Assembly: GCF_030813695.1 (NCBI RefSeq) | Contig: NZ_JAUSVA010000002.1 | Coordinates: 2,852,001-2,916,000 of the forward strand | From: Kitasatospora herbaricolor | Lineage (GTDB): Bacteria; Actinomycetota; Actinomycetes; Streptomycetales; Streptomycetaceae | Length of the DNA stretch: 64,000 bases | Direction: 5' to 3' | In this document: positions 41,726 to 50,050 of the stretch, piece by piece | How the letters are laid out: each line of letters opens with the position of its first letter | Numbering within the stretch: the stretch's first letter is position 1 | The notes under the pieces: generated by a model | Told to the model about the DNA's origin: nothing | The model's input: only the letters and a program-made list of their open reading frames with translations | Database searches by the model: none | Position numbers and translations under genes: made by a program

Positions 41726-43084
41726 TCAGGACACCTTGGCGTCGGCGAGCCTGCCGCTCTTGGTCAGGCAGTCGCGGAACTCGTACCAGGGTGCGGTGCC
41801 CGGCCAGCGGAGGAAGCCGGCGGCGCCGGTTCCCGCCGTCACGCTGCTGAAGCGGCAGCCGTCGTAGAGCAGCTTGCCCGCCGTGGTGGCGGTGGCGGCC
41901 GTCACCTGGTGGGAGCCCATGAGCGCGCAGTCCTGGTAGCGCACCATCGGACCGCGGGAGGGGTTGACGGCGTCGAAGCGGTACTGGTGGGTGACCGCGT
42001 TCGCCCCCCAGGCCTGGAAGGAGAGCGCGGTGTCGTCGCAGGAGACGAAGGTGATCGAGCCCTTGTACCAGCCCGAGTCGATGACCTTGTGGCCCGCGCC
42101 GCGCAGCTCGAAGCGGATGCCCTGCGCGTACAGGCGCATGGTCGAGTCGGCGCGGCCGCTCGCTGCCGAACCGAGCTGGAAGAACGTCCCGGTGGAGGCC
42201 GCGTCGGTGAGGATGTAGGAGCCCCCGACGAAGTTCATCGAGCCGCCGCGCTCGTTGCGCACGAAGGAGCCGGACTTGAACTCGACCTTGCAGTCCCGGA
42301 ACCAGTAGTTCAGGAACTGGTCCTGCTGCGGCTCCGCCGGCGTCATGCCGATCACCAGGAAGGCGTCCGTGTAGGAGCCGCCGATCTGGCAGTGGTCCCA
42401 GCCCATCTCGCTGTTGAGGTCCGAGGTGGAGGCGGGCCCGTCGAGGCCGATGCCGACCTTCCAGGAGCCGCGCCACTCGACGTCCGTGTACCAGGTGTCC
42501 TGCACGCCGCCGGCGTCCGAGGAGTACGCGTAGTTGAAGGTCGCGGTGGCGTCCTGGCTGTCGAAGGTCAGACCGCTGATCCGGATGTTCTTGTACCGCT
42601 GGCGGTTGGTCCACAGCGTGGTGTTCCGGGCCGTCGGCGCGTACGTGATGCGGGAGAGCCGCTTGCCGTAGCCGGTGATCGAGATGCCGTCGACGATGCC
42701 GCCGTGGCCGACGCCGTCCTCCCCCGGCAGCAGCGAGTCCGGCTGCGTGAGCAGGTAGTTGCCCGGCGGGACGAGCAGCACCTTCTTCGGGACGGCGCCC
42801 GAGATCGGGCCCTGCTGGAAGGAGCCGAGCAGCTCCGCCGCCGCGGCCCGGAACGCGGTGTCGCTGGGCGTCTGGCCCGTCGGGTCGGCCCCCTTGGCGA
42901 CGACGTCGACCACGTAGGTGTCCGCGCCCGTGGTCGCCGCCGAGGCGCTGGCGCCGCCGAGGACGACGCTGCCCGCGAGGGCGCCCGCCCCGGTGAGCCC
43001 CGCGAGCAGGGCGCGGCGTCCCGGCCTGCGCTCCGCGCCGCCGTCCGCCCGGCCGTCGCCCGGCCGTCGTGCGTCCGTGGTCAT
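41726..43084 (-). CDS. Tat-exported right-handed beta-helix (pectate-lyase-fold) protein
   Basis: This 452-residue protein starts at an ATG. A twin-arginine signal is visible (GRRALLAGLTGAGALAGSVVLGGASASA, Arg23-Arg24). The mature part begins VVDVVAKGADPTGQTPSDTAFRAAAAELL, the usual lead of pectate-lyase-3-type proteins, followed by PPGNYLLT and a long series of short beta rungs (IVDGISITGYGKRLSRITY, IRISGLTFDSQDA, DCKVEFKSGSF). It probably binds or cleaves an acidic polysaccharide outside the cell. I cannot point to catalytic residues with confidence, so lyase activity is not asserted. Confidence 0.82.
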   Translation of the reverse strand: MTTDARRPGDGRADGGAERRPGRRALLAGLTGAGALAGSVVLGGASASAATTGADTYVVDVVAKGADPTGQTPSDTAFRAAAAELLGSFQQGPISGAVPKKVLLVPPGNYLLTQPDSLLPGEDGVGHGGIVDGISITGYGKRLSRITYAPTARNTTLWTNRQRYKNIRISGLTFDSQDATATFNYAYSSDAGGVQDTWYTDVEWRGSWKVGIGLDGPASTSDLNSEMGWDHCQIGGSYTDAFLVIGMTPAEPQQDQFLNYWFRDCKVEFKSGSFVRNERGGSMNFVGGSYILTDAASTGTFFQLGSAASGRADSTMRLYAQGIRFELRGAGHKVIDSGWYKGSITFVSCDDTALSFQAWGANAVTHQYRFDAVNPSRGPMVRYQDCALMGSHQVTAATATTAGKLLYDGCRFSSVTAGTGAAGFLRWPGTAPWYEFRDCLTKSGRLADAKVS

Positions 43085-43499
43085 CTGTACCCCCGTGGTG
43101 TGCGTGCCGGTGAGGGACCGGCTCAGGATGGATCTTGATGGTGACCCGACACGATCTTCATACACATCCTCGCCCCGCGACAAGACTCGGCGGTCGGCCC
43201 GGTCACGCCGAAGGACCGTCACATCGGCGGCGCAGAAGGCCGGTTGCTGGTGGCCCGCCGGTCGCCGTACCGCCCCGGGCCTCCCGGCGCCCCGCGCCCC
43301 GATCGCCGCCGGAGCGCCGGCGTCCCGGCGGCGGCGGAGCGCGGCGCCCGCGGGCCCCGCGGCGGCCCGGAGCCCCCGGAGACGGTCCGGCGACCCCGGC
43401 CGGCGGAGCCCCCGAGGGCCGGTGTTAGCGTGCTCGGGGCTTCGCTCCGGTGGACGCCCCGCCGCACCGTCCCACCCGAGCGCGAAAGGGCCGCCCGCC
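43085..43499. other. intergenic region, no gene seen
   Basis: This 415-base gap separates the leftward beta-helix gene from the rightward small membrane-protein gene. The left 120 bases are less GC-rich and presumably hold the beta-helix promoter (a TATGAA/TTGTCG-like pair lies near 43155-43190 on the minus strand, with non-ideal spacing). The rest is very GC-rich and codes for nothing convincing; open frames there are compositional. GAAAGGG before 43500 is the ribosome site of the next gene. Confidence 0.5.
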
Positions 43500-43985
43500 A
43501 TGGCCAAGTTCCTCCTCAGCCTGCACGTCCTCGTGTCGGTGCTGTTCATCGGTCCGGTCGCGGTGGCGGTCAGCATGTTCCCCGCCCGGGCCCGGGCCGC
43601 GCTCGCCGGCGGCCCCGACCGGGCCCCGGAGACCGGCTCCGTGCGGCTGCTGCACCGGATCACCCAGGTCTACGCGGGGCTGGGCCTCGCGGTCCCCGTG
43701 CTGGGCATCGGCACCGCCCAGGTGATGGACGTGCTGGGCCAGTCCTGGCTGATCGTCTCGATGGTGCTGACCGCGCTGGCGGCGCTCTCGCTGCTGCTCT
43801 TCGTCCTGCCCGCCCAGCAGGCCGCCGTGGACGCGCTGGAACTCGCCGACCCGCAGGCCCCCGAGCACGCCAAGGCCGTCCAGGGCCTGCGGCTGCTGCC
43901 GATGACGGCCGGCGTCTTCAACCTGCTCTGGGCCGTGGTGGTCGTCCTGATGGTGATCCGCCCCGGCTCCACCACCGGCGCCTGA
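43500..43985 (+). CDS. four-helix membrane protein (DUF2269-like)
   Basis: This 161-residue protein starts at an ATG behind GAAAGGG. Four hydrophobic helices are seen: FLLSLHVLVSVLFIGPVAVAVS, YAGLGLAVPVLGIGTAQVM, WLIVSMVLTALAALSLLLFVLP and FNLLWAVVVVLMVI. The first helix with LHVLVSVLFIGP and the overall length recall DUF2269 / CopD-like small membrane proteins, but the match is by eye. No metal-binding residues stand out. It stands alone, with a 320-base gap to the next gene. Confidence 0.65.
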   Translation: MAKFLLSLHVLVSVLFIGPVAVAVSMFPARARAALAGGPDRAPETGSVRLLHRITQVYAGLGLAVPVLGIGTAQVMDVLGQSWLIVSMVLTALAALSLLLFVLPAQQAAVDALELADPQAPEHAKAVQGLRLLPMTAGVFNLLWAVVVVLMVIRPGSTTGA

Positions 43986-44305
43986 CGGCCGGATCCACGG
44001 ATCGGCCGGTCGGCGCGGCCGCCCGGCCCGGGCCACCCCGAGCGGAGCGTCGAGATCCTCGAACCGAGCCGCGAGATCCACGGACGGACGGGCGAGGTCC
44101 ACGAACGGACCGCGCGGCGACTGTTCCGTCCCCGCGTCGCCGGCGGAGCCGTCCGACACCCCCGTGGCCGGACCGCCCCGCGCAGGACGGGTCATCAGCC
44201 ACCGATCCTGCGGGGTCCCGCCAACGGACCACTAACATGTCACCAACAGGACCGACGGCGCAGAGTCGATGGGGGCGGCCAGGTCCATCACGGGAGACTT
44301 GTGAC
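43986..44305. promoter_or_regulatory. upstream region of the AfsR-like gene with 21-bp repeats
   Basis: This 320-base gap holds three direct repeats of about 21 bases at 44048-44110 with the core CGAGATCC / CGAGATCC / CGAGGTCC at 44051, 44072 and 44093. The period is about two helical turns. SARP-type regulators bind direct repeats on one face of DNA, so this may be an autoregulatory site, 200-250 bases upstream of the start. The remainder shows no gene. Confidence 0.4.
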
Positions 44306-47287
44306 ATGCGTTTTGGTCTGCTCGGTCCGCTGACCGTGCACAGCGATGCAGGTACCGGGCGCCCGGTCGGCGCCCTCAAGAGCAGGACGCTGCTGACCGC
44401 CCTGCTGCTGCGCCCCGGCCGGCAGGTCCCGATCGACACCCTCAAGGAAGCCCTCTGGGGCGAGCACCCGCCCGCCACCGCGACCGCCTCGCTGCACAAC
44501 CACGTGGCCCGGCTGCGCCGCGCGCTCGCCACCGACGGCGACTCGCGCCTGCGAGCCGTGCCCCAGGGCTTCCTGCTGCACGTCGAACCCGGCGAGCTGG
44601 ACACCGAGCTGTTCGCGGCCCGGCTGGCCGCCGCCCGCACCGCCCACCAGCGCCAGGACTGGAACGGCGTGGAGCGGGAGAGCGCCGCGGCCCTCGAACT
44701 CTGGCGCGGGCGGCCGCTCGCGGACGTACCGGCCTTCGCCGAGCACCCGCTGGTCGACCGGCTGACGGACCAGCACCTCCAGGTGCTGGAGTGGCGCTAC
44801 GACGCGGCCCTGCAGCTCGGACAGCACGAGTTCCTGACCGCCGAACTCGGCTCGCTGACCCGTGAGCACCCCTATCGGGAGGCCTTCCACCGGCAGTTGA
44901 TGCTCGCGCTGCACCGGACCAACCGGCAGGCCGACGCCATCGCCGCCTTCCACGCCCTGCGCCGGGCCCTGATCGACGAGCTGGGGGTCGAACCGGGCCG
45001 CGCCGTCCGCGAGGCCTACCAGGAGATCCTCACCACCCAGCCGGGCCCGGCGGAACAGCCGGCGCCGGCCGCCGCCCGCCCCCGGCCCGCCCAGCTCCCG
45101 GTACCGCCCGCGCACTTCGTCGGCCGCTCCGAGCAGATCCGGGCCGTGCACGCGGCCCTCACCGGCGAGGACGGACAGCCCGCGGTGGCGGTCGTCAGCG
45201 GCATGGCCGGGGTCGGCAAGACCGGGCTGGCCCTGCAGGTCTCCCGGGCCCTGCGCGAGCACTTCCCCGACGGGCAGCTCTTCCTCAACCTGCACGGCGC
45301 CACCCAGGGCGTGGCACCGCTCGAACCGGTGCAGGCCCTCGGCGTGCTGCTGCGCGGGCTGGGCGTCGAGCCCCGGCTGATCCCCGGCGACGCCGACACC
45401 GCGGCCGCCCTGCTGCGCTCGACCTTGGACGCCACCCGCACCCTGATCGTGCTCGACGACGCCGCCTCGGCCGCCCAGGTCCGCCCGCTGCTGCCGGCCG
45501 GCCCGGGCTGCGCCGTGCTGGTCACCAGCCGGCCCCCGCTGGCCGCCCTGGACGGCGCCACCCACATCCCGCTCGCCCCGCTGACCGCCGACGAGAGCAC
45601 CGCCCTGATCACCAGCGCCTCCGGGCGCGAGCCGTCGGACGACTGCCCGGCGGTCCGGCGGCTGGTCGAGCTCTGCGGCCAACTACCGCTCGCCCTCCGG
45701 GTCGTGGCGGCCCGCCTGGCCGTGCGGCGGGCGCTGACCGCCGAGGCGCTGGTGGAACTGCTCACCGACGAGGAGCGCCGGCTCGACCAGTTGGAGTACG
45801 ACGACCTCAGCGTGCGCCGCTCGCTCGCCGTGGCCCACGACGCACTGCTCACCTCGGAGCGCGAGGACGACCGCGACGCGGCCCTCGCACTGCGCCGGAT
45901 CGGCGCCCTGGACCTCGCCGAGTACGGCGCGCCGCTGCTCGCCCGGCTGATGGACGACGAGGAGCCGCGCGCGGCCGCCGCGCTGGAGCGGCTGGTGGAC
46001 GTCGCCCTGCTGGAGGAGACCGACTTCGGCAGCTACGCGCCGCACGACCTGGTCCGCGACTTCGCCCGCGAACTGGCCGGCCGCCTGGACCCGCTGCCGG
46101 CCCGCGAGGCCGCCGCCGCCCGTGCCCTGCGCTGGTACGCGGCGGCCGCCCGGGAGTCGGTGCTGGCGATCCTGCCGGCCGGCGCGGAGCGCGACCGCCG
46201 GCTGCCCGAGCCGGTCGGCACGGCGCAGCCGTTCGCCGACTCCGCCGCGGCCTTCGCCTGGTGCGACCGGGAGCTGACGAACATGGCCGCGCTGGCGATG
46301 AACTTCGCCGACGTGCCGGCCCACCGGGAGGTGGTGCTGGCGCTGGCCCGCTCGCTCTCGCCGTACCTGCAGCGCCGCGGCCGGGTCGAGGCCCTGCGGG
46401 TGCTCAGCGAGATCGCGCTGACCACCGCGCGGGCCGCCGCCGACCCCTCGGCGCAGGGGCAGGCCTTCAGCGACCTCGCCGCCGCGCACTACATGGCCGG
46501 CCAGTTCGAGGCCGCGCTGGCCCTGAACGACCAGGCGATCGAGGTCTGGCGGGCGCTCGGTGACGACGACCGGGTGCAGCCGGCGCTCGGCAACCGGGGG
46601 CTGCTGCTCCGGGACCTCGGCCGGGCGGCCGAGGCCACCGTCGTCCTGGAGGAGTGCCTGCTGATCGCCCGCCGCCGCGGCGTGGAGCGGGACGAGGCGA
46701 TCGTGCTGAGCACCCTGGGCAACCTCCGGGAGAAGGACGATCCCCGGCTGGCGATCCACTTCCACCGGCTGAGCCTGGAGTCGGGCGAGCGGATCGGCGA
46801 CTCCATCATCCGGCAGGCGGCGCGCACCAACATCGGCTACGCCCACCTGACCCTCGGCGAACCCGACCAGGCCCTGCCGCACTTCGAGACCTGCATGCGG
46901 CTGCTGACCGGCAACGACGACTGGCACCACGAGTCGCAGGCCCGGCTCGGACTGGTCCGCTCGCTGCACGGCCTGCGCCGGGACGAGGAGGCCGACCGGG
47001 AGTGCCAGGCGCTGCTGGGCCAGGCCGCCGAGCGCGGCGACACCTACGCACAGGGCCTCGCCCAGCACGTCCGGGGGTTGATCCTGGACGCCCGGGGGCG
47101 CCGGGCCGAGGCCGTCGCGCACTGGCAGGAGGCGCTGCGGGCACTGGCCGGCACCGACTCCCCGCTGGTCGCCGAGCTGGAGGAGCTGCTCGCGCCGGCG
47201 GTGCTGGCCGCGCCCGCCCCGGCGCCGCTGCTGGTGACCGTGCCCTCCCCGCGCTCAGGCGGGTCGGGGGCGGCCGCCCGGCGCTGA
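44306..47287 (+). CDS. AfsR-like SARP regulator (BTAD-NB-ARC-TPR)
   Basis: This 993-residue protein starts at an ATG behind GGGAGA. The OmpR-type DNA-binding domain (about 1-90) is MRFGLLGPLTV, LLTALLLRPGRQVPIDTLKEALWG and LHNHVARLRRAL. The BTAD domain (about 95-240) includes HPYREAFHRQLMLALHRTNRQADAIAAFHALRRAL. The NB-ARC ATPase starts near 265 with GMAGVGKTGLAL at about 300 and LIVLDDAA. TPR helices fill about 700-960. AfsR-type proteins activate antibiotic and morphogenetic genes after phosphorylation by AfsK-like kinases. No biosynthetic cluster adjoins it, so the targets are unknown. Its 3' end overlaps the convergent AsnC-type gene by 33 bases. Confidence 0.93.
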   Translation: MRFGLLGPLTVHSDAGTGRPVGALKSRTLLTALLLRPGRQVPIDTLKEALWGEHPPATATASLHNHVARLRRALATDGDSRLRAVPQGFLLHVEPGELDTELFAARLAAARTAHQRQDWNGVERESAAALELWRGRPLADVPAFAEHPLVDRLTDQHLQVLEWRYDAALQLGQHEFLTAELGSLTREHPYREAFHRQLMLALHRTNRQADAIAAFHALRRALIDELGVEPGRAVREAYQEILTTQPGPAEQPAPAAARPRPAQLPVPPAHFVGRSEQIRAVHAALTGEDGQPAVAVVSGMAGVGKTGLALQVSRALREHFPDGQLFLNLHGATQGVAPLEPVQALGVLLRGLGVEPRLIPGDADTAAALLRSTLDATRTLIVLDDAASAAQVRPLLPAGPGCAVLVTSRPPLAALDGATHIPLAPLTADESTALITSASGREPSDDCPAVRRLVELCGQLPLALRVVAARLAVRRALTAEALVELLTDEERRLDQLEYDDLSVRRSLAVAHDALLTSEREDDRDAALALRRIGALDLAEYGAPLLARLMDDEEPRAAAALERLVDVALLEETDFGSYAPHDLVRDFARELAGRLDPLPAREAAAARALRWYAAAARESVLAILPAGAERDRRLPEPVGTAQPFADSAAAFAWCDRELTNMAALAMNFADVPAHREVVLALARSLSPYLQRRGRVEALRVLSEIALTTARAAADPSAQGQAFSDLAAAHYMAGQFEAALALNDQAIEVWRALGDDDRVQPALGNRGLLLRDLGRAAEATVVLEECLLIARRRGVERDEAIVLSTLGNLREKDDPRLAIHFHRLSLESGERIGDSIIRQAARTNIGYAHLTLGEPDQALPHFETCMRLLTGNDDWHHESQARLGLVRSLHGLRRDEEADRECQALLGQAAERGDTYAQGLAQHVRGLILDARGRRAEAVAHWQEALRALAGTDSPLVAELEELLAPAVLAAPAPAPLLVTVPSPRSGGSGAAARR

Positions 47288-48250
47288 CAGCAGCACGCCG
47301 GCGCGCTTGACGGCCCGCCCGACGACGGCGGTCTCGGCGCGGGTGACGCCCAGCGGGCCCAGCGTGCCGGTGGTGAAGCGGTAGAGGCCGCCGTGGTCCG
47401 GGCAGAAGACGGTGGCCAGCAGGTTGCACGGGCCGCTGGTGGCGAACACCCCGTGCACCTGCGGGTGCGCGGCCAGCGCCTCGCCCACCTCGGCGAGCCG
47501 GCCGGGCGGCACGTCGATCCAGAGGTTGGCGTCCACCGCCATGCCCAGCAGGCGGGGGTCGACGGTGGCGTGGGTGCGCAGCAGGCCGCCGGCCGCGAGG
47601 CGGTGCAGCCGGCGCCGGACGGTGGACTCGGGGGCTCCGACGGCCGCCGCCAGGGCGGCGTGCGGGAGCCGGGCGTCCTCGCCCAGCCGGGCGAGCAGGC
47701 GCTGGTCCAGGGCGTCGGTGGCCGGCGGCGGGGTGCTGGGCGGCGGCGGCCTGAGGGCGGCGGCCTCGGCGGCGTCCAGGTAGCCGGCCTGCCACTGGCC
47801 GGCGTCGGCGAAGGCGTGCAGCACCACGTGCGCGGTGCTCTCCAGCACGGAGCCGGTGGCGGGCAGTTGGCCGTGCAGCAGCCGGTCGCGGGTGCCGTCG
47901 TCGGCCAGCACGACGGCACCGATCTCGCTGCCGCCGAGCATCACGTCGACGAACGGGACGTCCGGCCGGGCGGCCAGGGCGTGCGCGACGGTGTCGACCT
48001 TGCCGCGCAGCACCCGGACCCTCAGCAGCAGTGCGCCGACCGCCCCGAACTCGGCGTCGGGCATCCGGACGACCTTCAGCAGGCCGGCCTGCCGCATCCG
48101 GGCCAGCCTCCGGGTGACCGTCCGCGCCGAGACGCCGAGCACCTCGGCGAGCCGGCCGCTCTCGGCCCGGCCGTCGACCTGCAGGGCCGAGACCAGCCGG
48201 CGGTCCAGGGTGTCCAGCACGGTGGCCGGATCCGCTGTCGAGGTGTCCAT
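47255..48250 (-). CDS. double-headed Lrp/AsnC-family regulator
   Basis: This 331-residue protein starts from the ATG at 48250; another ATG at 48259 sits too close to the GGAG. It is twice the normal Lrp length and has two copies of the module: a first HTH at about 15-60 (LDTLDRRLVSALQVDGRAESGRLAEVLGVSARTVTRRLARM) and a second at about 185-230 (ALDQRLLARLGEDARLPHAALAAAVGAPESTVRRRLHRL), each followed by a RAM-like ligand domain. Tandem AsnC proteins are known in actinomycetes. It is divergent from the inositol-monophosphatase-like gene (108-base gap), a possible target. Confidence 0.88.
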   Translation of the reverse strand: MDTSTADPATVLDTLDRRLVSALQVDGRAESGRLAEVLGVSARTVTRRLARMRQAGLLKVVRMPDAEFGAVGALLLRVRVLRGKVDTVAHALAARPDVPFVDVMLGGSEIGAVVLADDGTRDRLLHGQLPATGSVLESTAHVVLHAFADAGQWQAGYLDAAEAAALRPPPPSTPPPATDALDQRLLARLGEDARLPHAALAAAVGAPESTVRRRLHRLAAGGLLRTHATVDPRLLGMAVDANLWIDVPPGRLAEVGEALAAHPQVHGVFATSGPCNLLATVFCPDHGGLYRFTTGTLGPLGVTRAETAVVGRAVKRAGVLLSAPGGRPRPA

Positions 48251-48358
48251 GCTGTCCATTCTCCGCCGGTTGCGCCGTCCTGAGGTCCGGTCCGGCTGCT
48301 CGAACGATACGACTTGTCCTGCGGCCGGGACGCTCCCGGCGCACGGACGGAGGCCGGC

Positions 48359-49159
48359 ATGAACGAGATCCAGCAGTTGCTCCCCGAGGTCGTGGACGCC
48401 GTCCGGGCGGTGGGCGCCCGGTTGGCGGCCGCCCGCCCGGCCGCACCCTCGCCGGCCCGGACGCTGCCGGAGGCGATGGCGCACTTCGCCGAACTGGACG
48501 GCCCGGCCGGCGAGGAACTGCGGCTGCGGCTCGGCCGGTTGCGCCCCGGGGCCGGCCGGCTGGACGACGCACCGGCGGCCGCCGTGCCGCCCGAGGGCGA
48601 GTGGTGGATGTGCGACCCGACGGACGGCGCCGTCCAGTACCTGCTGGGGCTGCCGCACTGGGCGGTGACGGCGACCCTGGTCCGGGACGGCCGGGCGGTG
48701 CTCGCGGTGGTGCACGCGCCGCAGCTGGGCGGCTCCACCTACGCGGCGGTGCTCGGCGCCGGGACGGTGCTGGACGGCCGGCGGGCCACGCCGGTCGACC
48801 GCGAACTCGCGGTGGCCGTCTCCGGGTTCGGACACCCGCCGCTGGCCGCACAGGACCCGGTGGCGCTGCGCCGGGCGGGCGCCGCGCTGCCGGCCGTGCT
48901 GGCCCGGGTGCTGGCCGTACGGAACCTCGGCCCGACCGCCCTGCAGGTGGCCCAGGTCGCCTCCGGCCACCTCGGGCTGTTCTGGGAGTACGGGCCGGAC
49001 GCCGGCAATCTGCTGCCGGGCGCGCTGATCGCGGCCGAGGCCGGCGCGGTGGTGACGGACGCCCTCGGCGCGCCCTGGACACCGGCCGCCGACGGTTTCC
49101 TGGCGGCCGCGCCGAGCCTGCACGGGGACGCCCTGAAGGTGCTCGCCCGGATCGACTGA
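48359..49159 (+). CDS. inositol monophosphatase family protein
   Basis: This 266-residue protein starts at an ATG behind GGAGG. The metal-binding signature of the family is present as WWMCDPTDGAVQYLLGLPHW (about 80-100), and the C-terminal WDxAAG motif appears in altered form as YGPDAGNLLPGALIAAEAGA. Substrates of the family include inositol phosphates, fructose-1,6-bisphosphate and histidinol phosphate. The upstream Glu-Glu metal site is not clearly conserved, so the activity may have shifted. It is divergent from the double AsnC regulator. Confidence 0.82.
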   Translation: MNEIQQLLPEVVDAVRAVGARLAAARPAAPSPARTLPEAMAHFAELDGPAGEELRLRLGRLRPGAGRLDDAPAAAVPPEGEWWMCDPTDGAVQYLLGLPHWAVTATLVRDGRAVLAVVHAPQLGGSTYAAVLGAGTVLDGRRATPVDRELAVAVSGFGHPPLAAQDPVALRRAGAALPAVLARVLAVRNLGPTALQVAQVASGHLGLFWEYGPDAGNLLPGALIAAEAGAVVTDALGAPWTPAADGFLAAAPSLHGDALKVLARID

Positions 49160-49162
49160 CCG

Positions 49163-50050
49163 TCAGATGTCCTTGCCGGCGTCGAGGTCGAAGAGTTCCG
49201 CCGCGTTGTCGTGGCAGACCGCCCGCAGCCACTCCTCCCCCAGCCCGAGCCCGGCCAGCGCGTCCAGCGCCTCGGCGTACGGGTACGGGATGTTGGGGAA
49301 GTCCGTACCGAGCAGGATCCGGCCCTGGAGGGCCCGCAGGCGCGGGAGTTCGGCGGGCGGGAAGGGACTGTCCCGCTCCGTGAAGGCGGTGAACGCCATC
49401 GTGGTGTCCAGCCGGACCTGCGGGTACCGCTCGGCGAGGTCGAGGAAGTCCCCGTACTCGGGCAGGCCCATGTGCGCCACCACCAGGGGCAGTCGGGGAT
49501 GCCGGGCGAGCACCGCCCCGATCGGCCCCGGGCCGGTGTGCTTGCCGGGGGCCGGGCCCGAGCCGCAGTGGGTGACCACCGGGGTGCCGTTCTCGGCGAG
49601 CAGCCCCCAGACCTCGTCCAGCAGCGGGTCGGCGGGGTCGTACCCGCCGACCTGGAGGTGCGCCTTGAAGACCCGGGCACCGTCCGCGAGCGCCCGCGCC
49701 ACGTACCCGGCCGCCCCGGGCTCGGGGTAGAAGGTGGCGGTGTGCAGGCAGTCCGGGGTGCGGGCGGCGAAGCCGGCCGCCCAGGCGTTCAGCCAGGCCG
49801 CCATGCCGGGCTTGTGCGGGTAGAGCATCGCGGTGAACGCCCGGACGCCGAACTCCCGCAACAGCTCGACCCGCCGGGCCTCCTCCTCGCGGTAGGTGAT
49901 CGGCCAGGGCCGGCCCAGCAGCGGGCCGGCCGCGTCGAAGTACGCCCACACCTTGTCCAGGACGTTCTTCGGCATGAAGTGGGTGTGCACGTCGACCAGC
50001 CCGGGCAGGCCGAGGCCCTGCCAGAAGGCCCGGACCTCGGCGGCGCTCAC
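49163..50050 (-). CDS. amidohydrolase-2 family metal-dependent hydrolase
   Basis: This 295-residue protein starts at a GTG that overlaps the acyl-CoA dehydrogenase stop (GTGA). The TIM-barrel metal ligands can be followed: LVDVHTHF near residue 20, FKAHLQVGGYDP, VVTHCGSG, VVAHMGLPEYG and LLGTDFPN near 255. This is the amidohydrolase-2 pattern shared by decarboxylases and lactonases of aromatic acids. It forms an operon with the AidB-like dehydrogenase and a TetR gene. The physiological substrate is not evident. Confidence 0.88.
   Translation of the reverse strand: MSAAEVRAFWQGLGLPGLVDVHTHFMPKNVLDKVWAYFDAAGPLLGRPWPITYREEEARRVELLREFGVRAFTAMLYPHKPGMAAWLNAWAAGFAARTPDCLHTATFYPEPGAAGYVARALADGARVFKAHLQVGGYDPADPLLDEVWGLLAENGTPVVTHCGSGPAPGKHTGPGPIGAVLARHPRLPLVVAHMGLPEYGDFLDLAERYPQVRLDTTMAFTAFTERDSPFPPAELPRLRALQGRILLGTDFPNIPYPYAEALDALAGLGLGEEWLRAVCHDNAAELFDLDAGKDI

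Noticed and set aside
43219-43467. 82-codon minus-strand open frame in the 415-base gap
   Set aside because: Gly/Arg/Pro/Ser-rich with no ribosome site or recognisable feature; consistent with random high-GC sequence.
46806-49949. 1047-codon open frame on the - strand
   Set aside because: It crosses four real genes, is Arg/Pro/Ala-only in composition and has no plausible start.
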